Source of the DNA: an uncultured Mediterraneibacter sp.
GTDB taxonomy: Bacteria; Bacillota; Clostridia; Lachnospirales; Lachnospiraceae
Direction: 5' to 3'
Length of the DNA stretch: 64,000 bases
Assembly: GCA_944383695.1 (NCBI GenBank)
Contig: CALWQP010000007.1
Location: 1-64,000 of the forward strand
In this document: positions 1 through 8,824 of the stretch, in pieces
Layout: the number at the start of each line of letters is the position of its first letter
Numbering within the stretch: position 1 is the first letter of the stretch
Notes under the pieces: generated by a model
Seen by the model: the letters and a program-made list of their open reading frames with translations, nothing else
Told to the model about the DNA's origin: nothing
Databases searched by the model: none
Made by a program: the position numbers and the translations under genes

Positions 1-22
1 TAGTTTTATAGTTTATCAAAAA

Positions 23-65
23 GTGACATTATCTCAAGAGAATCCTAAGGTGACATTATCATAAG
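23..65. repeat. Short direct repeat at left edge
   Basis: The 11-base word GTGACATTATC occurs twice, at about 25-35 and 50-60, in similar flanks, within an otherwise gene-free AT-rich lead-in to glnS. Closely spaced repeats of this sort can be transposase-binding repeats at the end of an insertion sequence (IS21-type ends have them), but no transposase lies inside the window, so this is only a possibility. Confidence 0.35.
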
Positions 66-158
66 TGAATAACAAAGCGGAAATCCGGCACTTGTGGTCA
101 TTTGCATTTTATGGTAAGATAATCTCCATGAAGTTTTGCGTTATCAGAGGAGGATACA

Positions 159-1829
159 ATGGAAAACGAAGCTGTTTCAAAGAATTTTATCGAGCAGGAG
201 ATCGACAAAGACCTGGCGGAAGGAGTCTATGACCATGTCTGCACACGTTTCCCGCCCGAACCGAATGGGTATCTCCACATCGGACATGCCAAGTCCATCC
301 TTTTAAATTATGGTCTGGCACAGGAGTACGGCGGGACCTTCCATATGAGATTTGACGATACGAATCCGACCAAAGAGAAAATGGAGTTCGTGGATTCTAT
401 CAAAGAAGATATCAAATGGCTGGGAGCGGATTGGGGCGACCATCTGTATTTTGCTTCCGATTATTTTGACCAGATGTATGAGTGCGCTGTGAAGCTCATC
501 AAGAAGGAAAAGGCTTTCGTCTGCGACTTGACGCCGGAGCAGATGAGGGAATACCGCGGCACCCTGAAAGAGCCCGGAAAGGAAAGCCCATACAGAAACC
601 GCTCCGTTGAAGAGAATTTACGGCTCTTTGAGGAAATGCGCGAGGGGAAATATAAAGATGGCGAGAAAGTACTCCGCGCGAAGATTGATATGGCTTCCCC
701 GAATATCAATATGAGGGATCCGATCATTTACCGTGTGGCGCATATGACCCATCACAACACAGGGGATAAGTGGTGCATCTATCCGATGTATGATTTCGCC
801 CATCCCATCGAGGATGCCATTGAGGGAATCACGCACTCTATCTGTACGCTGGAGTTTGAAGACCACAGACCGCTCTATGACTGGGTGGTGCGTGAGTGTG
901 AGTTTGAGAACCCGCCGAGGCAGATCGAGTTTGCGAAACTGTATCTGACGAATGTGGTGACAGGGAAGCGCTATATCAAGAAGCTGGTGGAAGACGGTAT
1001 CGTGGATGGCTGGGATGACCCGCGTCTTGTCTCTATCGCGGCCCTGAGACGCCGCGGCTTTACTCCGGAGTCCATCAAAATGTTCATTGACCTGTGCGGC
1101 GTCTCCAAGGCACAGAGCTCCGTGGATTACGCGATGCTGGAATACTGTATCCGAGAAGACCTGAAGATGAAGAAGCCGCGTATGATGGCTGTCCTTGACC
1201 CCATCAAGCTGGTGATAGACAACTACCCGGAGGATCAGATCGAATATCTCGATGTGGCGAACAATCTGGAGAACGAGGAGCTTGGCTTTCGAAAGGTACC
1301 CTTCGGGCGGGAGCTTTATATCGAGAGGGAAGATTTCATGGAAGAACCCCCGAAGAAATACTTCCGGTTATTCCCGGGCAATGAGGTCCGCCTGATGCAT
1401 GCGTATTTTGTCAGGTGCGAGAGCTTTGTCAAAGATGAGAACGGCAATGTGACGGAAGTCCACTGCACCTATGACCCGGAGACGAAGGCGGGAAGCGGAT
1501 TTACCGGGAGAAAGGTAAAGGGTACGATACACTGGGTTCCGGCTGCTTACGCGCAGAAAGCGGAAGTCAGGCTGTATGAGAACCTGGTCGATGAAGAAAA
1601 GGGCGTTTACAATAAGGAAGACGGTTCCCTGAACTTAAACCCGAACTCTTTGCAGGTCGTCAGGGAAGCTTATGTTGAGCCCAGCTTTGAGGGGGCAGGG
1701 GCGTACGACAGCTTCCAGTTTGTGCGCAACGGCTACTTCTGTATTGACGCCCATGACTCATCGCCGGAGCATCTGGTGTTCAACCGTATTGTGTCGCTGA
1801 AGAGTTCCTTTAAGTTGCCGAAATCATGA
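159..1829 (+). CDS. glnS: Glutaminyl-tRNA synthetase
   Basis: Cytoplasmic class I aminoacyl-tRNA synthetase that charges tRNA-Gln with glutamine using ATP. The 556-residue length is normal for bacterial GlnRS. The N-terminal Rossmann part shows [15 protein letters not shown] (HIGH signature, about residues 33-47), the middle has the MRDPIIYR and [13 protein letters not shown] stretches, and the C-terminal anticodon-binding beta-barrels follow. The KMSKS loop is degenerate ([14 protein letters not shown]), as is common in clostridial GlnRS. ATG is preceded by an AGAGGAGG site. The stop overlaps the start of the downstream MocR-type regulator by four bases (ATGA), implying translational coupling. 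Having GlnRS allows direct charging rather than reliance on GatCAB amidation. Confidence 0.96.
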   Translation: MENEAVSKNFIEQEIDKDLAEGVYDHVCTRFPPEPNGYLHIGHAKSILLNYGLAQEYGGTFHMRFDDTNPTKEKMEFVDSIKEDIKWLGADWGDHLYFASDYFDQMYECAVKLIKKEKAFVCDLTPEQMREYRGTLKEPGKESPYRNRSVEENLRLFEEMREGKYKDGEKVLRAKIDMASPNINMRDPIIYRVAHMTHHNTGDKWCIYPMYDFAHPIEDAIEGITHSICTLEFEDHRPLYDWVVRECEFENPPRQIEFAKLYLTNVVTGKRYIKKLVEDGIVDGWDDPRLVSIAALRRRGFTPESIKMFIDLCGVSKAQSSVDYAMLEYCIREDLKMKKPRMMAVLDPIKLVIDNYPEDQIEYLDVANNLENEELGFRKVPFGRELYIEREDFMEEPPKKYFRLFPGNEVRLMHAYFVRCESFVKDENGNVTEVHCTYDPETKAGSGFTGRKVKGTIHWVPAAYAQKAEVRLYENLVDEEKGVYNKEDGSLNLNPNSLQVVREAYVEPSFEGAGAYDSFQFVRNGYFCIDAHDSSPEHLVFNRIVSLKSSFKLPKS

Positions 1830-3235
1830 ACGAGCTGACCATCAGTTTAAAAGCCGGGGATAAGATTCCCCTGTACGAACAGATTTATTCGTATATCAAA
1901 GAAGAAATCCGGAAGGGCGTGATCCCGAGTGGGGAAAAGCTCCCCTCTACAAGAGCCCTCTGCCGGCATCTGGATGTGAGCAGGAGCACGGTGGAGCTGG
2001 CATATGAGCAGCTGCTTTCAGAAGGATATATTGAGGCACAGCCTTATAGAGGATATTTTGTGTCAGATATCGAAGGGCTCTGCCAGTTCAGCGGGAGCGG
2101 CAGTACAGAGGAGAAAAGGGAGAGGAAGACACAAAAGCAATACCGGTATGATTTTACTCCAAGCGGTGTGGACTTAAAGAGTTTCCCATACAATGCATGG
2201 AGAAAACTCTCTAAAGAATGCCTGACGGATGACAGGGCAGAGCTGTTCCGTCTGGGCTGTCCCCAGGGGGAGTATGGGCTGAGAAGCGCCATCAGCAGTT
2301 ATCTCCATCAGGCAAGAGGCGTGAACTGTGTGCCGGATCAGATCATTGTGGGCGCGGGCAACGACTATCTCCTTATGCTCCTGTGCTCGGTGCTCGGGCA
2401 AGGACATAAAGTCGCTCTGGAAAACCCCACCTACCGGCAGGCTTACCGCCTCTTTGCAAATCTTTCTTATGACGTACACACTGTGGATATGGACAGCAAG
2501 GGAATGCGCGTTGACAGGCTGAGGGCCTCAGGAGCAGACATTGCCTTTGTCATGCCGTCGCATCAGTATCCGCTCGGAACAGTCATGCCGATCCGCAGGC
2601 GGATCGAACTGCTCAGGTGGGCGGAGGAAGAAGAGGGGAGATATATCATCGAGGATGATTATGACAGTGAGTTTCGCTATAAAGGGAAACCGATCCCCGC
2701 GCTTCAGGGATATGACGCCAGTGGAAAGGTTATCTATATCGGAACATTCTCTAAGTCCATTGCCCCTGCGATCCGCATGAGCTATATGGTGCTGCCGGAA
2801 CCGGTATGCAGGATGTACAGGGAGCGGTGCGGATTCCTCAGTTCCACGGTATCAAAAGTGGACCAGATGATCCTCCAGAAATTCATCGAAGAGGGATATT
2901 ATGAGCGGCATCTGAACAAGACAAGGGCGTTGTACAAAAGCAGACACGATACCCTGTTGTCCGCTCTCAGGGATGTGGAGTCTGATATCCGTATTTCAGG
3001 AGAGAACGCAGGCGTTCATTTGCTCCTCCATTTTCGTGACGGAAGGAGCGAGGAAGAACTGATACAGAGAGCGGCAGAAAAAGGCGTAAAGGTATACGGA
3101 CTGTCTGAGTATTATGTGGATGGAAAAGAAAAAGCAGGAGAAACAGTCATCCTGCTTGGGTACGCCAATATGAACGAAGAGAAGATCCGGCAGGCTGTAA
3201 AGCTGCTGGGCGAGGCGTGGGAAAAGGAGACATAA
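1826..3235 (+). CDS. MocR/PdxR-type GntR regulator with aminotransferase domain
   Basis: 469-residue fusion typical of the MocR family. Residues 1-75 form a GntR winged helix ([17 protein letters not shown] then [21 protein letters not shown]). A linker is followed by a fold-type I aminotransferase-like domain with the expected PLP lysine in [12 protein letters not shown]. Family members use PLP as effector and often control pyridoxal, GABA or amino-acid genes. The target here is not visible: no pdxST or gab genes adjoin it. It overlaps glnS by 4 nt and ends at a strong terminator, so it is cotranscribed with glnS, an uncommon pairing. Confidence 0.9.
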   Translation: MNELTISLKAGDKIPLYEQIYSYIKEEIRKGVIPSGEKLPSTRALCRHLDVSRSTVELAYEQLLSEGYIEAQPYRGYFVSDIEGLCQFSGSGSTEEKRERKTQKQYRYDFTPSGVDLKSFPYNAWRKLSKECLTDDRAELFRLGCPQGEYGLRSAISSYLHQARGVNCVPDQIIVGAGNDYLLMLLCSVLGQGHKVALENPTYRQAYRLFANLSYDVHTVDMDSKGMRVDRLRASGADIAFVMPSHQYPLGTVMPIRRRIELLRWAEEEEGRYIIEDDYDSEFRYKGKPIPALQGYDASGKVIYIGTFSKSIAPAIRMSYMVLPEPVCRMYRERCGFLSSTVSKVDQMILQKFIEEGYYERHLNKTRALYKSRHDTLLSALRDVESDIRISGENAGVHLLLHFRDGRSEEELIQRAAEKGVKVYGLSEYYVDGKEKAGETVILLGYANMNEEKIRQAVKLLGEAWEKET

Positions 3236-3272
3236 AAAGACCTGCTGAAACGGTTGTTTTGCAGGTCTTTTT
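3236..3272 (+). terminator. Intrinsic terminator after glnS-mocR
   Basis: Arms AAAAGACCTGC and GCAGGTCTTTT flank a 15-nt loop and end in a T run immediately after the stop codon of the regulator gene. Confidence 0.9.
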
Positions 3273-3279
3273 AAGTAAA

Positions 3280-3525
3280 TCAGAATTCAGTTTTCTCTTC
3301 TGTATCCGCCTGTTCTTTTGTACTTTCAGATTCCTTGTTGAGAGAAACATATTCCCTTTCGGATGCAGGCTTTAAGTCCGCATCAAGGTCAAAATCTTCT
3401 TCTGTGTGATCAGACTCGTTTTCTTCCGGACTGTCGGAATTGTCCTTGCAGAAATATGCAACGGCAAGCCCGATGGCTGTACCGATGACAGCGAAGATAC
3501 TAAACCATTTTATCAGCTTTTTCAA
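3280..3525 (-). CDS. Small membrane-anchored acidic protein, function unknown
   Basis: 81 residues. One hydrophobic segment at residues 5-25 preceded by two lysines, then a very acidic hydrophilic tail rich in Asp, Glu and Ser. No recognisable domain. The start is a TTG with AAGGAG about eight bases upstream on the minus strand, so I accept this as a real gene. It is convergent with the glnS-mocR unit and divergent from purA. The topology suggests a bitopic protein with the charged tail probably outside. I cannot assign a function. Confidence 0.6.
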   Translation of the reverse strand: MKKLIKWFSIFAVIGTAIGLAVAYFCKDNSDSPEENESDHTEEDFDLDADLKPASEREYVSLNKESESTKEQADTEEKTEF

Positions 3526-3575
3526 CGCAATGTCTCCTTTCCTTATGTCTGCCTCGTTCTCCGCGGCATGACGAT

Positions 3576-3595
3576 GCGCCTGCTAGGCGCTTTTT
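3576..3595 (+). terminator. Short terminator-like hairpin upstream of purA
   Basis: GCGCCT and AGGCGC separated by three bases and followed by five T. It stands alone between the minus-strand small membrane gene and the purA promoter. It may end a short transcript or block read-through into purA. No coding sequence feeding it is evident. Confidence 0.5.
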
Positions 3596-3707
3596 CTGTA
3601 AGAAGATGTGCTCTGCACAAGGCAAAGAGAACATCCCGAATCTGGTTCTTATTCTAATACTTTTCCCGCTCAATTACAAGACCAACACAAAAAACAGGAA
3701 ATAATAT

Positions 3708-3736
3708 TTTACAGAAAGAAAAAATTATAGTATAAT
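3708..3736 (+). promoter_or_regulatory. Sigma-A promoter for purA
   Basis: TTTACA (3708-3713), 17-nt spacer, TATAAT (3731-3736), about 70 nt upstream of the purA start. No obvious guanine riboswitch is seen between promoter and gene. Confidence 0.8.
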
Positions 3737-3804
3737 TCTAACGGCGGTCAGTGATAAGTACCGCTGATAAATATTTACAAGCACGATGCGCAGGAGGAAT
3801 AGAG

Positions 3805-5085
3805 ATGGTAAAAGCAGTAGTTGGTGCTAACTGGGGCGATGAAGGCAAGGGCAAGATCACGGATATGCTCGGAAAAGAATCAGACATCATCGTCCGTTTT
3901 CAGGGCGGGGCAAACGCAGGTCATACGATCGTGAATGATTACGGAAAGTTTGCGCTGCACACACTGCCGTCCGGCGTGTTCTATGAACATACAACGAGCA
4001 TTATTGGAAATGGAGTCGCACTGGACGTCCCGAAACTGTTCGTAGAGGTTAAATCCATTGTGGACCGCGGTGTTCCGATGCCGAAGATCCTCGTGTCTGA
4101 CAGGGCGCAGATGGTGATGTCCTATCACAAGAATTTTGACGCCTATGAGGAAGAACGCCTGGGTGGGAAGTCCTTCGGCTCTACCAAGTCAGGCATAGCG
4201 CCGTTCTATTCAGACAAATATGCAAAGATCGGATTTCAGGTAAGCGAGCTCTTTGACGATGAGCTGCTCCGGGAGAAAGTCGTGCGCGTAGCTGAGCAGA
4301 AGAATGTGCTGCTCGAGCACCTTTATCACAAACCATTGATCGATCCTGAAGAAGTATATAAAGAACTTCTCACTTATAAAGAGATGGTAGAGCCTTATGT
4401 GTCTGATGTATCCCTTTATCTTCACAACGCCCTTAAAGAAGGTAAAAACATCCTTCTGGAAGGACAGCTTGGCTCTCTGAAAGATCCGGATCACGGAATC
4501 TATCCCATGGTCACCTCTTCATCCACACTTGCAGGATACGGCGCGATCGGCGCTGGCATTCCGCCCTATGAGATCAAGCAGGTCATTACAGTGTGCAAGG
4601 CATACTCCAGCGCGGTAGGTGCAGGCGCGTTTGTCAGCGAGATTTTCGGTGATGAGGCGGATGAGCTGAGAAGACGCGGCGGAGACGGCGGAGAGTACGG
4701 CGCGACAACAGGACGCCCGAGACGTGTGGGCTGGTTTGACTGCGTGGCTTCCAAATACGGATGCAGGATGCAGGGGACAACAGACGTGGCGTTTACTGTC
4801 CTTGATGTGCTGGGCTATCTGGATGAAATCCCGGTATGTGTGGGCTATGAGATCAATGGGGAAGTGACCACAGATTTTCCGGTGACCCATCTCCTTGAGA
4901 AGGCAAAACCAGTGCTCAGGGCTCTTCCGGGATGGAAGTGCGATATCCGCGGCATCAGAAAATACGAAGACCTTCCGGAAAACTGCCGCAGCTATATCGA
5001 GTTCATTGAGAAAGAAGTGGGATATCCGTTCACTATGATCAGTAACGGTCCGGGAAGAGATGACATCATCTACCGGAATAAATAG
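3805..5085 (+). CDS. purA: Adenylosuccinate synthetase
   Basis: Converts IMP, aspartate and GTP to adenylosuccinate in AMP synthesis. 426 residues from the ATG at 3805, chosen because AGGAGG sits seven bases upstream; the frame stays open further 5' without a good ribosome site. Catalytic and nucleotide elements are visible: GDEGKGK at residues 11-17 with Asp12, NAGHTIV with His40, and GEYGATTGRPRRVGWFD near residue 300. The segment after the IMP loop (SFGSTKSGIAPFYSDK) departs from the common GTGIGPAY form, a variant I associate with some Clostridia. Monocistronic, with its own promoter and terminator. Confidence 0.96.
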   Translation: MVKAVVGANWGDEGKGKITDMLGKESDIIVRFQGGANAGHTIVNDYGKFALHTLPSGVFYEHTTSIIGNGVALDVPKLFVEVKSIVDRGVPMPKILVSDRAQMVMSYHKNFDAYEEERLGGKSFGSTKSGIAPFYSDKYAKIGFQVSELFDDELLREKVVRVAEQKNVLLEHLYHKPLIDPEEVYKELLTYKEMVEPYVSDVSLYLHNALKEGKNILLEGQLGSLKDPDHGIYPMVTSSSTLAGYGAIGAGIPPYEIKQVITVCKAYSSAVGAGAFVSEIFGDEADELRRRGGDGGEYGATTGRPRRVGWFDCVASKYGCRMQGTTDVAFTVLDVLGYLDEIPVCVGYEINGEVTTDFPVTHLLEKAKPVLRALPGWKCDIRGIRKYEDLPENCRSYIEFIEKEVGYPFTMISNGPGRDDIIYRNK

Positions 5086-5151
5086 AATATAAATCCGAAC
5101 AGATAAGACGCAGACAGAAATTAAGATACAGATAAAAATAAGGTACAGATG

Positions 5152-5215
5152 AAACTGCCAAGAACGGCCGGTGTTTGATATGCCGGGCTGTCCTGCGGCA
5201 GTTTTTCTTTTTTTT
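5152..5215 (+). terminator. Terminator after purA
   Basis: AAACTGCC (5152-5159) pairs with GGCAGTTT (5197-5204) around a GC-rich internal hairpin and is followed by a long T-rich tract. The rest of the gap to 5401 is AT-rich and shows no gene. Confidence 0.8.
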
Positions 5216-5401
5216 ATTTTTCTCAGAAAATTTTCAGGATTCCGTCAATGTATATACACATTTTCGCGGTATGCTTACAGTGAAAAGAAAAGAACATATT
5301 TTCTTTTTGAGGTTCATATAATATAAAGCTGGGATAATGCCGGCATGCGGAAGGGATACTGTTTTGCCGCGTGCCCGGCTGAGAAGGAAGGAGGTATTTC
5401 T

Positions 5402-5557
5402 ATGCGTCAGGACAGCAGGAAAACAGCAGCAAATATGATAACCATGGAAGAATACCTGAAAAAGAGACAAGCGATAAAGAGACAGGAGAATACAGAGAGG
5501 ACAGACCGCCCCCGCGGAGCGGACGCCCTGAAGCTGGCGGAGATGTTATATGTGTGA
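5402..5557 (+). CDS. Small hypothetical protein (51 aa)
   Basis: A short, highly charged protein beginning MRQDSRKTAANMITMEEYLKK. It is supported by a strong GAAGGAGG ribosome site at about 5385-5395, seven to eight bases before the ATG, and by an AT-rich upstream region with a TATAAT hexamer near 5317. The composition (Lys, Arg, Glu) suggests a helical soluble peptide with no membrane segment. The end overlaps the end of the convergent gene at 5546-5791 by 12 bases. No family recognised. Confidence 0.5.
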   Translation: MRQDSRKTAANMITMEEYLKKRQAIKRQENTERTDRPRGADALKLAEMLYV

Positions 5558-5791
5558 ATCTTTGTCGGGATCATCGCCGGAAGTATTCTCAGGATCACTG
5601 CCCTTCAGAAGGCGGGCCACCAGGATATAGGCATACAGAAGGACAGGGATGAGTATAGTTGCTGCCACGGAAGCCCTCAAGAGTCCGTCTGAGGCAGGAG
5701 AGTCCATGAGAGCGAAAACAAGGGTGCAGATATACATGCAGACAAGGAATACAGCGCCGGCAAGGGCGAGGATACGTTTCGTTTTTTTCAT
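5546..5791 (-). CDS. Small two-TM membrane protein, unknown function
   Basis: 81 residues from the ATG at 5791. A TTG three codons upstream is also open, but AAAGGA is best placed for the ATG. Two hydrophobic helices (about residues 8-29 and 41-62) with a short loop, then a polar acidic tail. Convergent with the 51-aa gene and divergent from the SEC-C gene. No known domain is recognised. Confidence 0.55.
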   Translation of the reverse strand: MKKTKRILALAGAVFLVCMYICTLVFALMDSPASDGLLRASVAATILIPVLLYAYILVARLLKGSDPENTSGDDPDKDSHI

Positions 5792-5837
5792 ATTTATCAA
5801 ATCCTTTCTCTACCGTACAGTATACCGAAAAATGTAG

Positions 5838-5866
5838 TTTACGGCAAACAGAAATTGGTATATAAT
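5838..5866 (+). promoter_or_regulatory. Sigma-A promoter for SEC-C gene
   Basis: TTTACG (5838-5843), 17-nt spacer, TATAAT (5861-5866), placing the transcript start shortly before the ribosome site of the gene at 5905. Confidence 0.75.
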
Positions 5867-5904
5867 AGTCAACGATGGATTTTAAGATAAAGGAGCAATA
5901 TACG

Positions 5905-6420
5905 ATGAGTGAAAAATGTTTGTTAGATCAGTGGCGCGATATGGCGTATGACAAAAACATGGCAAAAGACCAGTTGGAAAAATTCTGGGGAAACTACTTT
6001 ATGATCGAGAAGGAGATTTATGAGCAGCTTCTTGATGCTCCGGATACAGAAGTGAAAGGCACCGTAAAGGAGCTTGCCGAGAAATATGGACAGGATGTCA
6101 TGACGATGACAGGATTTCTTGACGGTATCAACGACAGCCTGAAAGAGGCAAACCCCATCGAAACAATGACAGAGGATACAGAAGTGAGTCTTGCATTCGA
6201 TAAGGAAAAGCTGTATAAGAACATGGTCGATGCAAAAGCTGACTGGCTGTACGAACTGCCCCAGTGGGAGAAAATCTTCGACGAGGAGACAAGAAAGCGT
6301 CTCTACCGCGAACAGAAGTCTTCCGGCACGATCCGCAAGCCGAAGAAGATCGGACGGAACGATCCGTGTCCGTGCGGAAGCGGAAAGAAATATAAAAAGT
6401 GCTGCGGAAGAAATGCATAA
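5905..6420 (+). CDS. SEC-C zinc-motif protein
   Basis: 171 residues from the ATG at 5905, which has AAGGAG nine bases upstream; an in-frame ATG at 5875 lacks a site. The last 20 residues form a SEC-C metal-binding motif ([19 protein letters not shown]) like that at the C-terminus of SecA. The larger N-terminal part is helical and acidic and resembles the uncharacterised SEC-C proteins common in Firmicutes. It probably binds zinc through the CPC...CC cysteines and may contact the ribosome, as the SecA tail does, but that is inference. The next gene starts on the base after its stop codon. Confidence 0.8.
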   Translation: MSEKCLLDQWRDMAYDKNMAKDQLEKFWGNYFMIEKEIYEQLLDAPDTEVKGTVKELAEKYGQDVMTMTGFLDGINDSLKEANPIETMTEDTEVSLAFDKEKLYKNMVDAKADWLYELPQWEKIFDEETRKRLYREQKSSGTIRKPKKIGRNDPCPCGSGKKYKKCCGRNA

Positions 6421-7146
6421 ATGAAAATCTATTTTTTGATCGTGGGCCGTCTGTGTATCTTGTATTATCTGATACTTATAGTGTATTCGCGCAGGCTGAG
6501 ATCAACTTTTGCAGTCTTTTGGCTGATAAACGGCGGCGTACATCTGATATTGGGATGTACGCCGCTACCTGTATACATGTATACCATAGCAGGATGGTTC
6601 TGTCTGGCATGCTGGTGCGTTTTCCTCTTTGTGGAATATAAGATCATCCGTGCCATGGGCGCCCGATGTGATGAAGAACTGGACTGGATTATTGTGCTGG
6701 GGGCACAGGTGAGGGGGAGGTATATTACCAATTCCCTCAGACGGCGGCTCGATACAGCGCTGGTCTATGCTGAGCGGTTCCCCGGGTGCAGAGTGATCGT
6801 CTCTGGCGGACAGGGGCCGGGAGAAGAGATATCCGAGGCGGAGGCAATGGCCGGATATTTGTCAGGAAATGGGATACCTGAGAGTCGGGTCTACAAAGAA
6901 GACAAGTCCACCTCCACACGGGAAAATTTCAGGTTCAGCCGGAAGTATGCGGATGCGGGGCGTGATAAGGTGGGGATCGTCACGAACGATTTTCATATAT
7001 TCCGATCCTCCCTGATCGCCCGGCAGGAAGGTTACCGTAATATCCATTTGCTTCCCGCAGATTCAAATCCGGTCTTTCAGCTGAATTATCTGGTAAGAGA
7101 GTTTTTCGGAGTGATACAAGTTTTTTTGTTCCATAAATTTCAATAA
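6421..7146 (+). CDS. YdcF/SanA-like DUF218 membrane protein
   Basis: 241 residues. Three hydrophobic segments fill the first about 75 residues. A DUF218 domain follows from about residue 85: DWIIVLGAQVRGRYITNSLRRRLDTA, VIVSGGQG, SEAEAMAGYL and TSTRENFRFSR, ending with the NDFHIFRSSLIA histidine region. The family (YdcF, SanA, ElyC) includes envelope-related proteins, some binding SAM-like ligands. Its reaction is unsettled. Its ATG directly abuts the stop of the SEC-C gene, so the two are cotranscribed. Confidence 0.85.
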   Translation: MKIYFLIVGRLCILYYLILIVYSRRLRSTFAVFWLINGGVHLILGCTPLPVYMYTIAGWFCLACWCVFLFVEYKIIRAMGARCDEELDWIIVLGAQVRGRYITNSLRRRLDTALVYAERFPGCRVIVSGGQGPGEEISEAEAMAGYLSGNGIPESRVYKEDKSTSTRENFRFSRKYADAGRDKVGIVTNDFHIFRSSLIARQEGYRNIHLLPADSNPVFQLNYLVREFFGVIQVFLFHKFQ

Positions 7147-7288
7147 TATGGATTATTTTCCTGTGTACACGTAAAAGCGGAATATTTTCATAAGATACAG
7201 GGCATAATAATTGCGGATCAGGCGGGCTGAGGAAGCGTTGCTTCTTGAACGCGTTAAATTCCAAGTGGTAAAAAGAGGAGGTTTTATT

Positions 7289-7618
7289 ATGCCAGAGTTA
7301 AAATGCACCGTACAGACATGTGTACACAACGACCAGTACCTGTGCAGGCTGGACAAGATCCAGGTCGGCGGGGACAATGCGAAAAATCCGCAGGAAACAT
7401 GCTGTGACAGTTTCCAGGAGCGCACAGAAGGAAGTTATACAAATTCTATGAATTCTATGTCATCAGCTTCTGACCGTTCGCATGTGGACTGTAAGGCACA
7501 GAATTGTATGTATAACGAAAACTGCGCCTGTCATGCAGGAAAGATCAGCGTTGAAGGCGGAAACGCAAGGCAGGCTGACGGAACAGAGTGCGCGACGTTC
7601 CAGTGTCACTGCGGCTGA
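7289..7618 (+). CDS. Tandem DUF1540 cysteine-rich protein
   Basis: 109 residues from the ATG at 7289, preceded by GAGGAGG. It contains two copies of DUF1540: residues about 3-43 (LKCTVQTCVHNDQYLCRLDKI) and about 66-106 (VDCKAQNCMYNENCACHAGKI), joined by a Ser/Asn-rich linker. Each copy carries a set of conserved cysteines plus a GG(D/E)NA segment, indicating a small metal-binding or disulfide domain. DUF1540 proteins are widespread in spore-forming Clostridia; their function is not established. Followed by its own terminator. Confidence 0.85.
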   Translation: MPELKCTVQTCVHNDQYLCRLDKIQVGGDNAKNPQETCCDSFQERTEGSYTNSMNSMSSASDRSHVDCKAQNCMYNENCACHAGKISVEGGNARQADGTECATFQCHCG

Positions 7619-7646
7619 TCGGAAAGAAAAAAGACATCTTAAAACG

Positions 7647-7688
7647 AAAAAATCCACAGGACAGATTCGGAGTCCGGTGGATTTTTTT
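7647..7688 (+). terminator. Terminator after DUF1540 gene
   Basis: AAAAATCCAC pairs with GTGGATTTTT; the hairpin ends in seven T. Confidence 0.9.
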
Positions 7689-7723
7689 ATGGTGCGGTGA
7701 GTCTTGATTTGATTTTTCGGATA

Positions 7724-7752
7724 TTGCATGAGAAGAAGGAAAGAGGTATAAT
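7724..7752 (+). promoter_or_regulatory. Sigma-A promoter for metA
   Basis: TTGCAT (7724-7729), 17-nt spacer, TATAAT (7747-7752). The leader to metA is about 90 nt, and I see no S-box (SAM riboswitch) pattern in it. Confidence 0.7.
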
Positions 7753-7848
7753 CAACCTATCTGAATTCCGAAAAATCCGGTGTTTAACGGAAATGTTCAT
7801 GGCTTATCCATGTGGAGAAAAATATAAAAGAGGAAGGGGAAATGAACC

Positions 7849-8769
7849 ATGCCCATTCGAGTACAGAATGATCTTCCGGTAAAGGAAATCCTGGAACAGG
7901 AAAATATATTTGTGATGGACGAATACCGCGCGGCACACCAGGATATCCGTCCTCTGAGCATCGGGCTTTTAAACCTGATGCCGCTGAAAGAGGACACTGA
8001 GCTTCAGATCCTGCGGTCGCTTTCCAATACCCCTATCCAGGTGGATGTGACGTTCGTCCGGATGACAAGCCATGTGTCGAAAAACACATCGACGAGCCAT
8101 ATTTATAAATTTTATGAGCCCTTTGAAAGCATCCGGGATAAGCGGTTTGACGGATTTATCATCACCGGCGCGCCTGTGGAACAGATGCCCTTTGAGGAAG
8201 TGGACTACTGGGAAGAGTTAAAAAAGATCATGGAGTGGACGAAGACAAATGTCACCTCCACTCTGCATCTGTGCTGGGGAGCTCAGGCAGGCATTTATTA
8301 TCATTATGGAATCGACAAGGCGCCGCTCTCAAAGAAGCTTTCCGGCGTATACCGCCACCGGGTGCGGAACAGGAAGAACCCCCTTGTAAGAGGATTTGAC
8401 GATGTGTTCATGGCTCCTCATTCCAGGCATACAGAAGTGCCCCAGAATCTTCTGGAGGCAGATGAGAGGATCACGATCCTTGCAGACTCTCTTCAGGCAG
8501 GAGTACTTCTCTGCATGGCGCAGGAGGGGCGGCAGATTTTTGTCATGGGGCATCCGGAATACGACCGCATGACCCTGGATTCCGAATATAAGAGAGATAT
8601 GGGAAGAGGGCTGAACCCGCAGGTCCCGGAGAATTATTATCCGGACGATGACCCGGAAAACAAGCCGGTGCTCACATGGAGATCACATGCCAACAATTTG
8701 TATACGAACTGGGTGAATTATTACGTATATCAAGAGACGCCGTATGATCTGTACGGAGAGAATAAATGA
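7849..8769 (+). CDS. metA: Homoserine O-acetyltransferase (MetA family)
   Basis: 306-residue MetA-family acyltransferase activating homoserine for methionine synthesis. The catalytic Cys142 lies in LHLCWGAQAG; the His of the MAPHSRHTE segment and the Glu of GHPEYD match the family's His-Glu pair. Residue 111 (GAPVEQMPFEEV) is glutamate. In MetA enzymes, Glu at this position (as in Bacillus cereus) goes with acetyl-CoA, whereas Gly goes with succinyl-CoA, so O-acetylhomoserine is the predicted product. This fits the O-acetylhomoserine sulfhydrylase at 34471. The start ATG has a GAGGAAGGGG site upstream. Confidence 0.93.
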   Translation: MPIRVQNDLPVKEILEQENIFVMDEYRAAHQDIRPLSIGLLNLMPLKEDTELQILRSLSNTPIQVDVTFVRMTSHVSKNTSTSHIYKFYEPFESIRDKRFDGFIITGAPVEQMPFEEVDYWEELKKIMEWTKTNVTSTLHLCWGAQAGIYYHYGIDKAPLSKKLSGVYRHRVRNRKNPLVRGFDDVFMAPHSRHTEVPQNLLEADERITILADSLQAGVLLCMAQEGRQIFVMGHPEYDRMTLDSEYKRDMGRGLNPQVPENYYPDDDPENKPVLTWRSHANNLYTNWVNYYVYQETPYDLYGENK

Positions 8770-8824
8770 TGACGACTTTCCGGGACATATTATGGATGAA
8801 TCGCTAAAGAGGAGGAACTTATAA

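Noticed and set aside
4519-4890. Long minus-strand frame opposite purA
   Set aside because: It lies fully inside a well-supported gene, lacks a ribosome site and has shadow-like composition; similar frames opposite glnS, cysK, trkA and others were discarded for the same reason.
7700-7848. Possible SAM riboswitch upstream of metA
   Set aside because: The leader is too short and lacks the conserved S-box helices.
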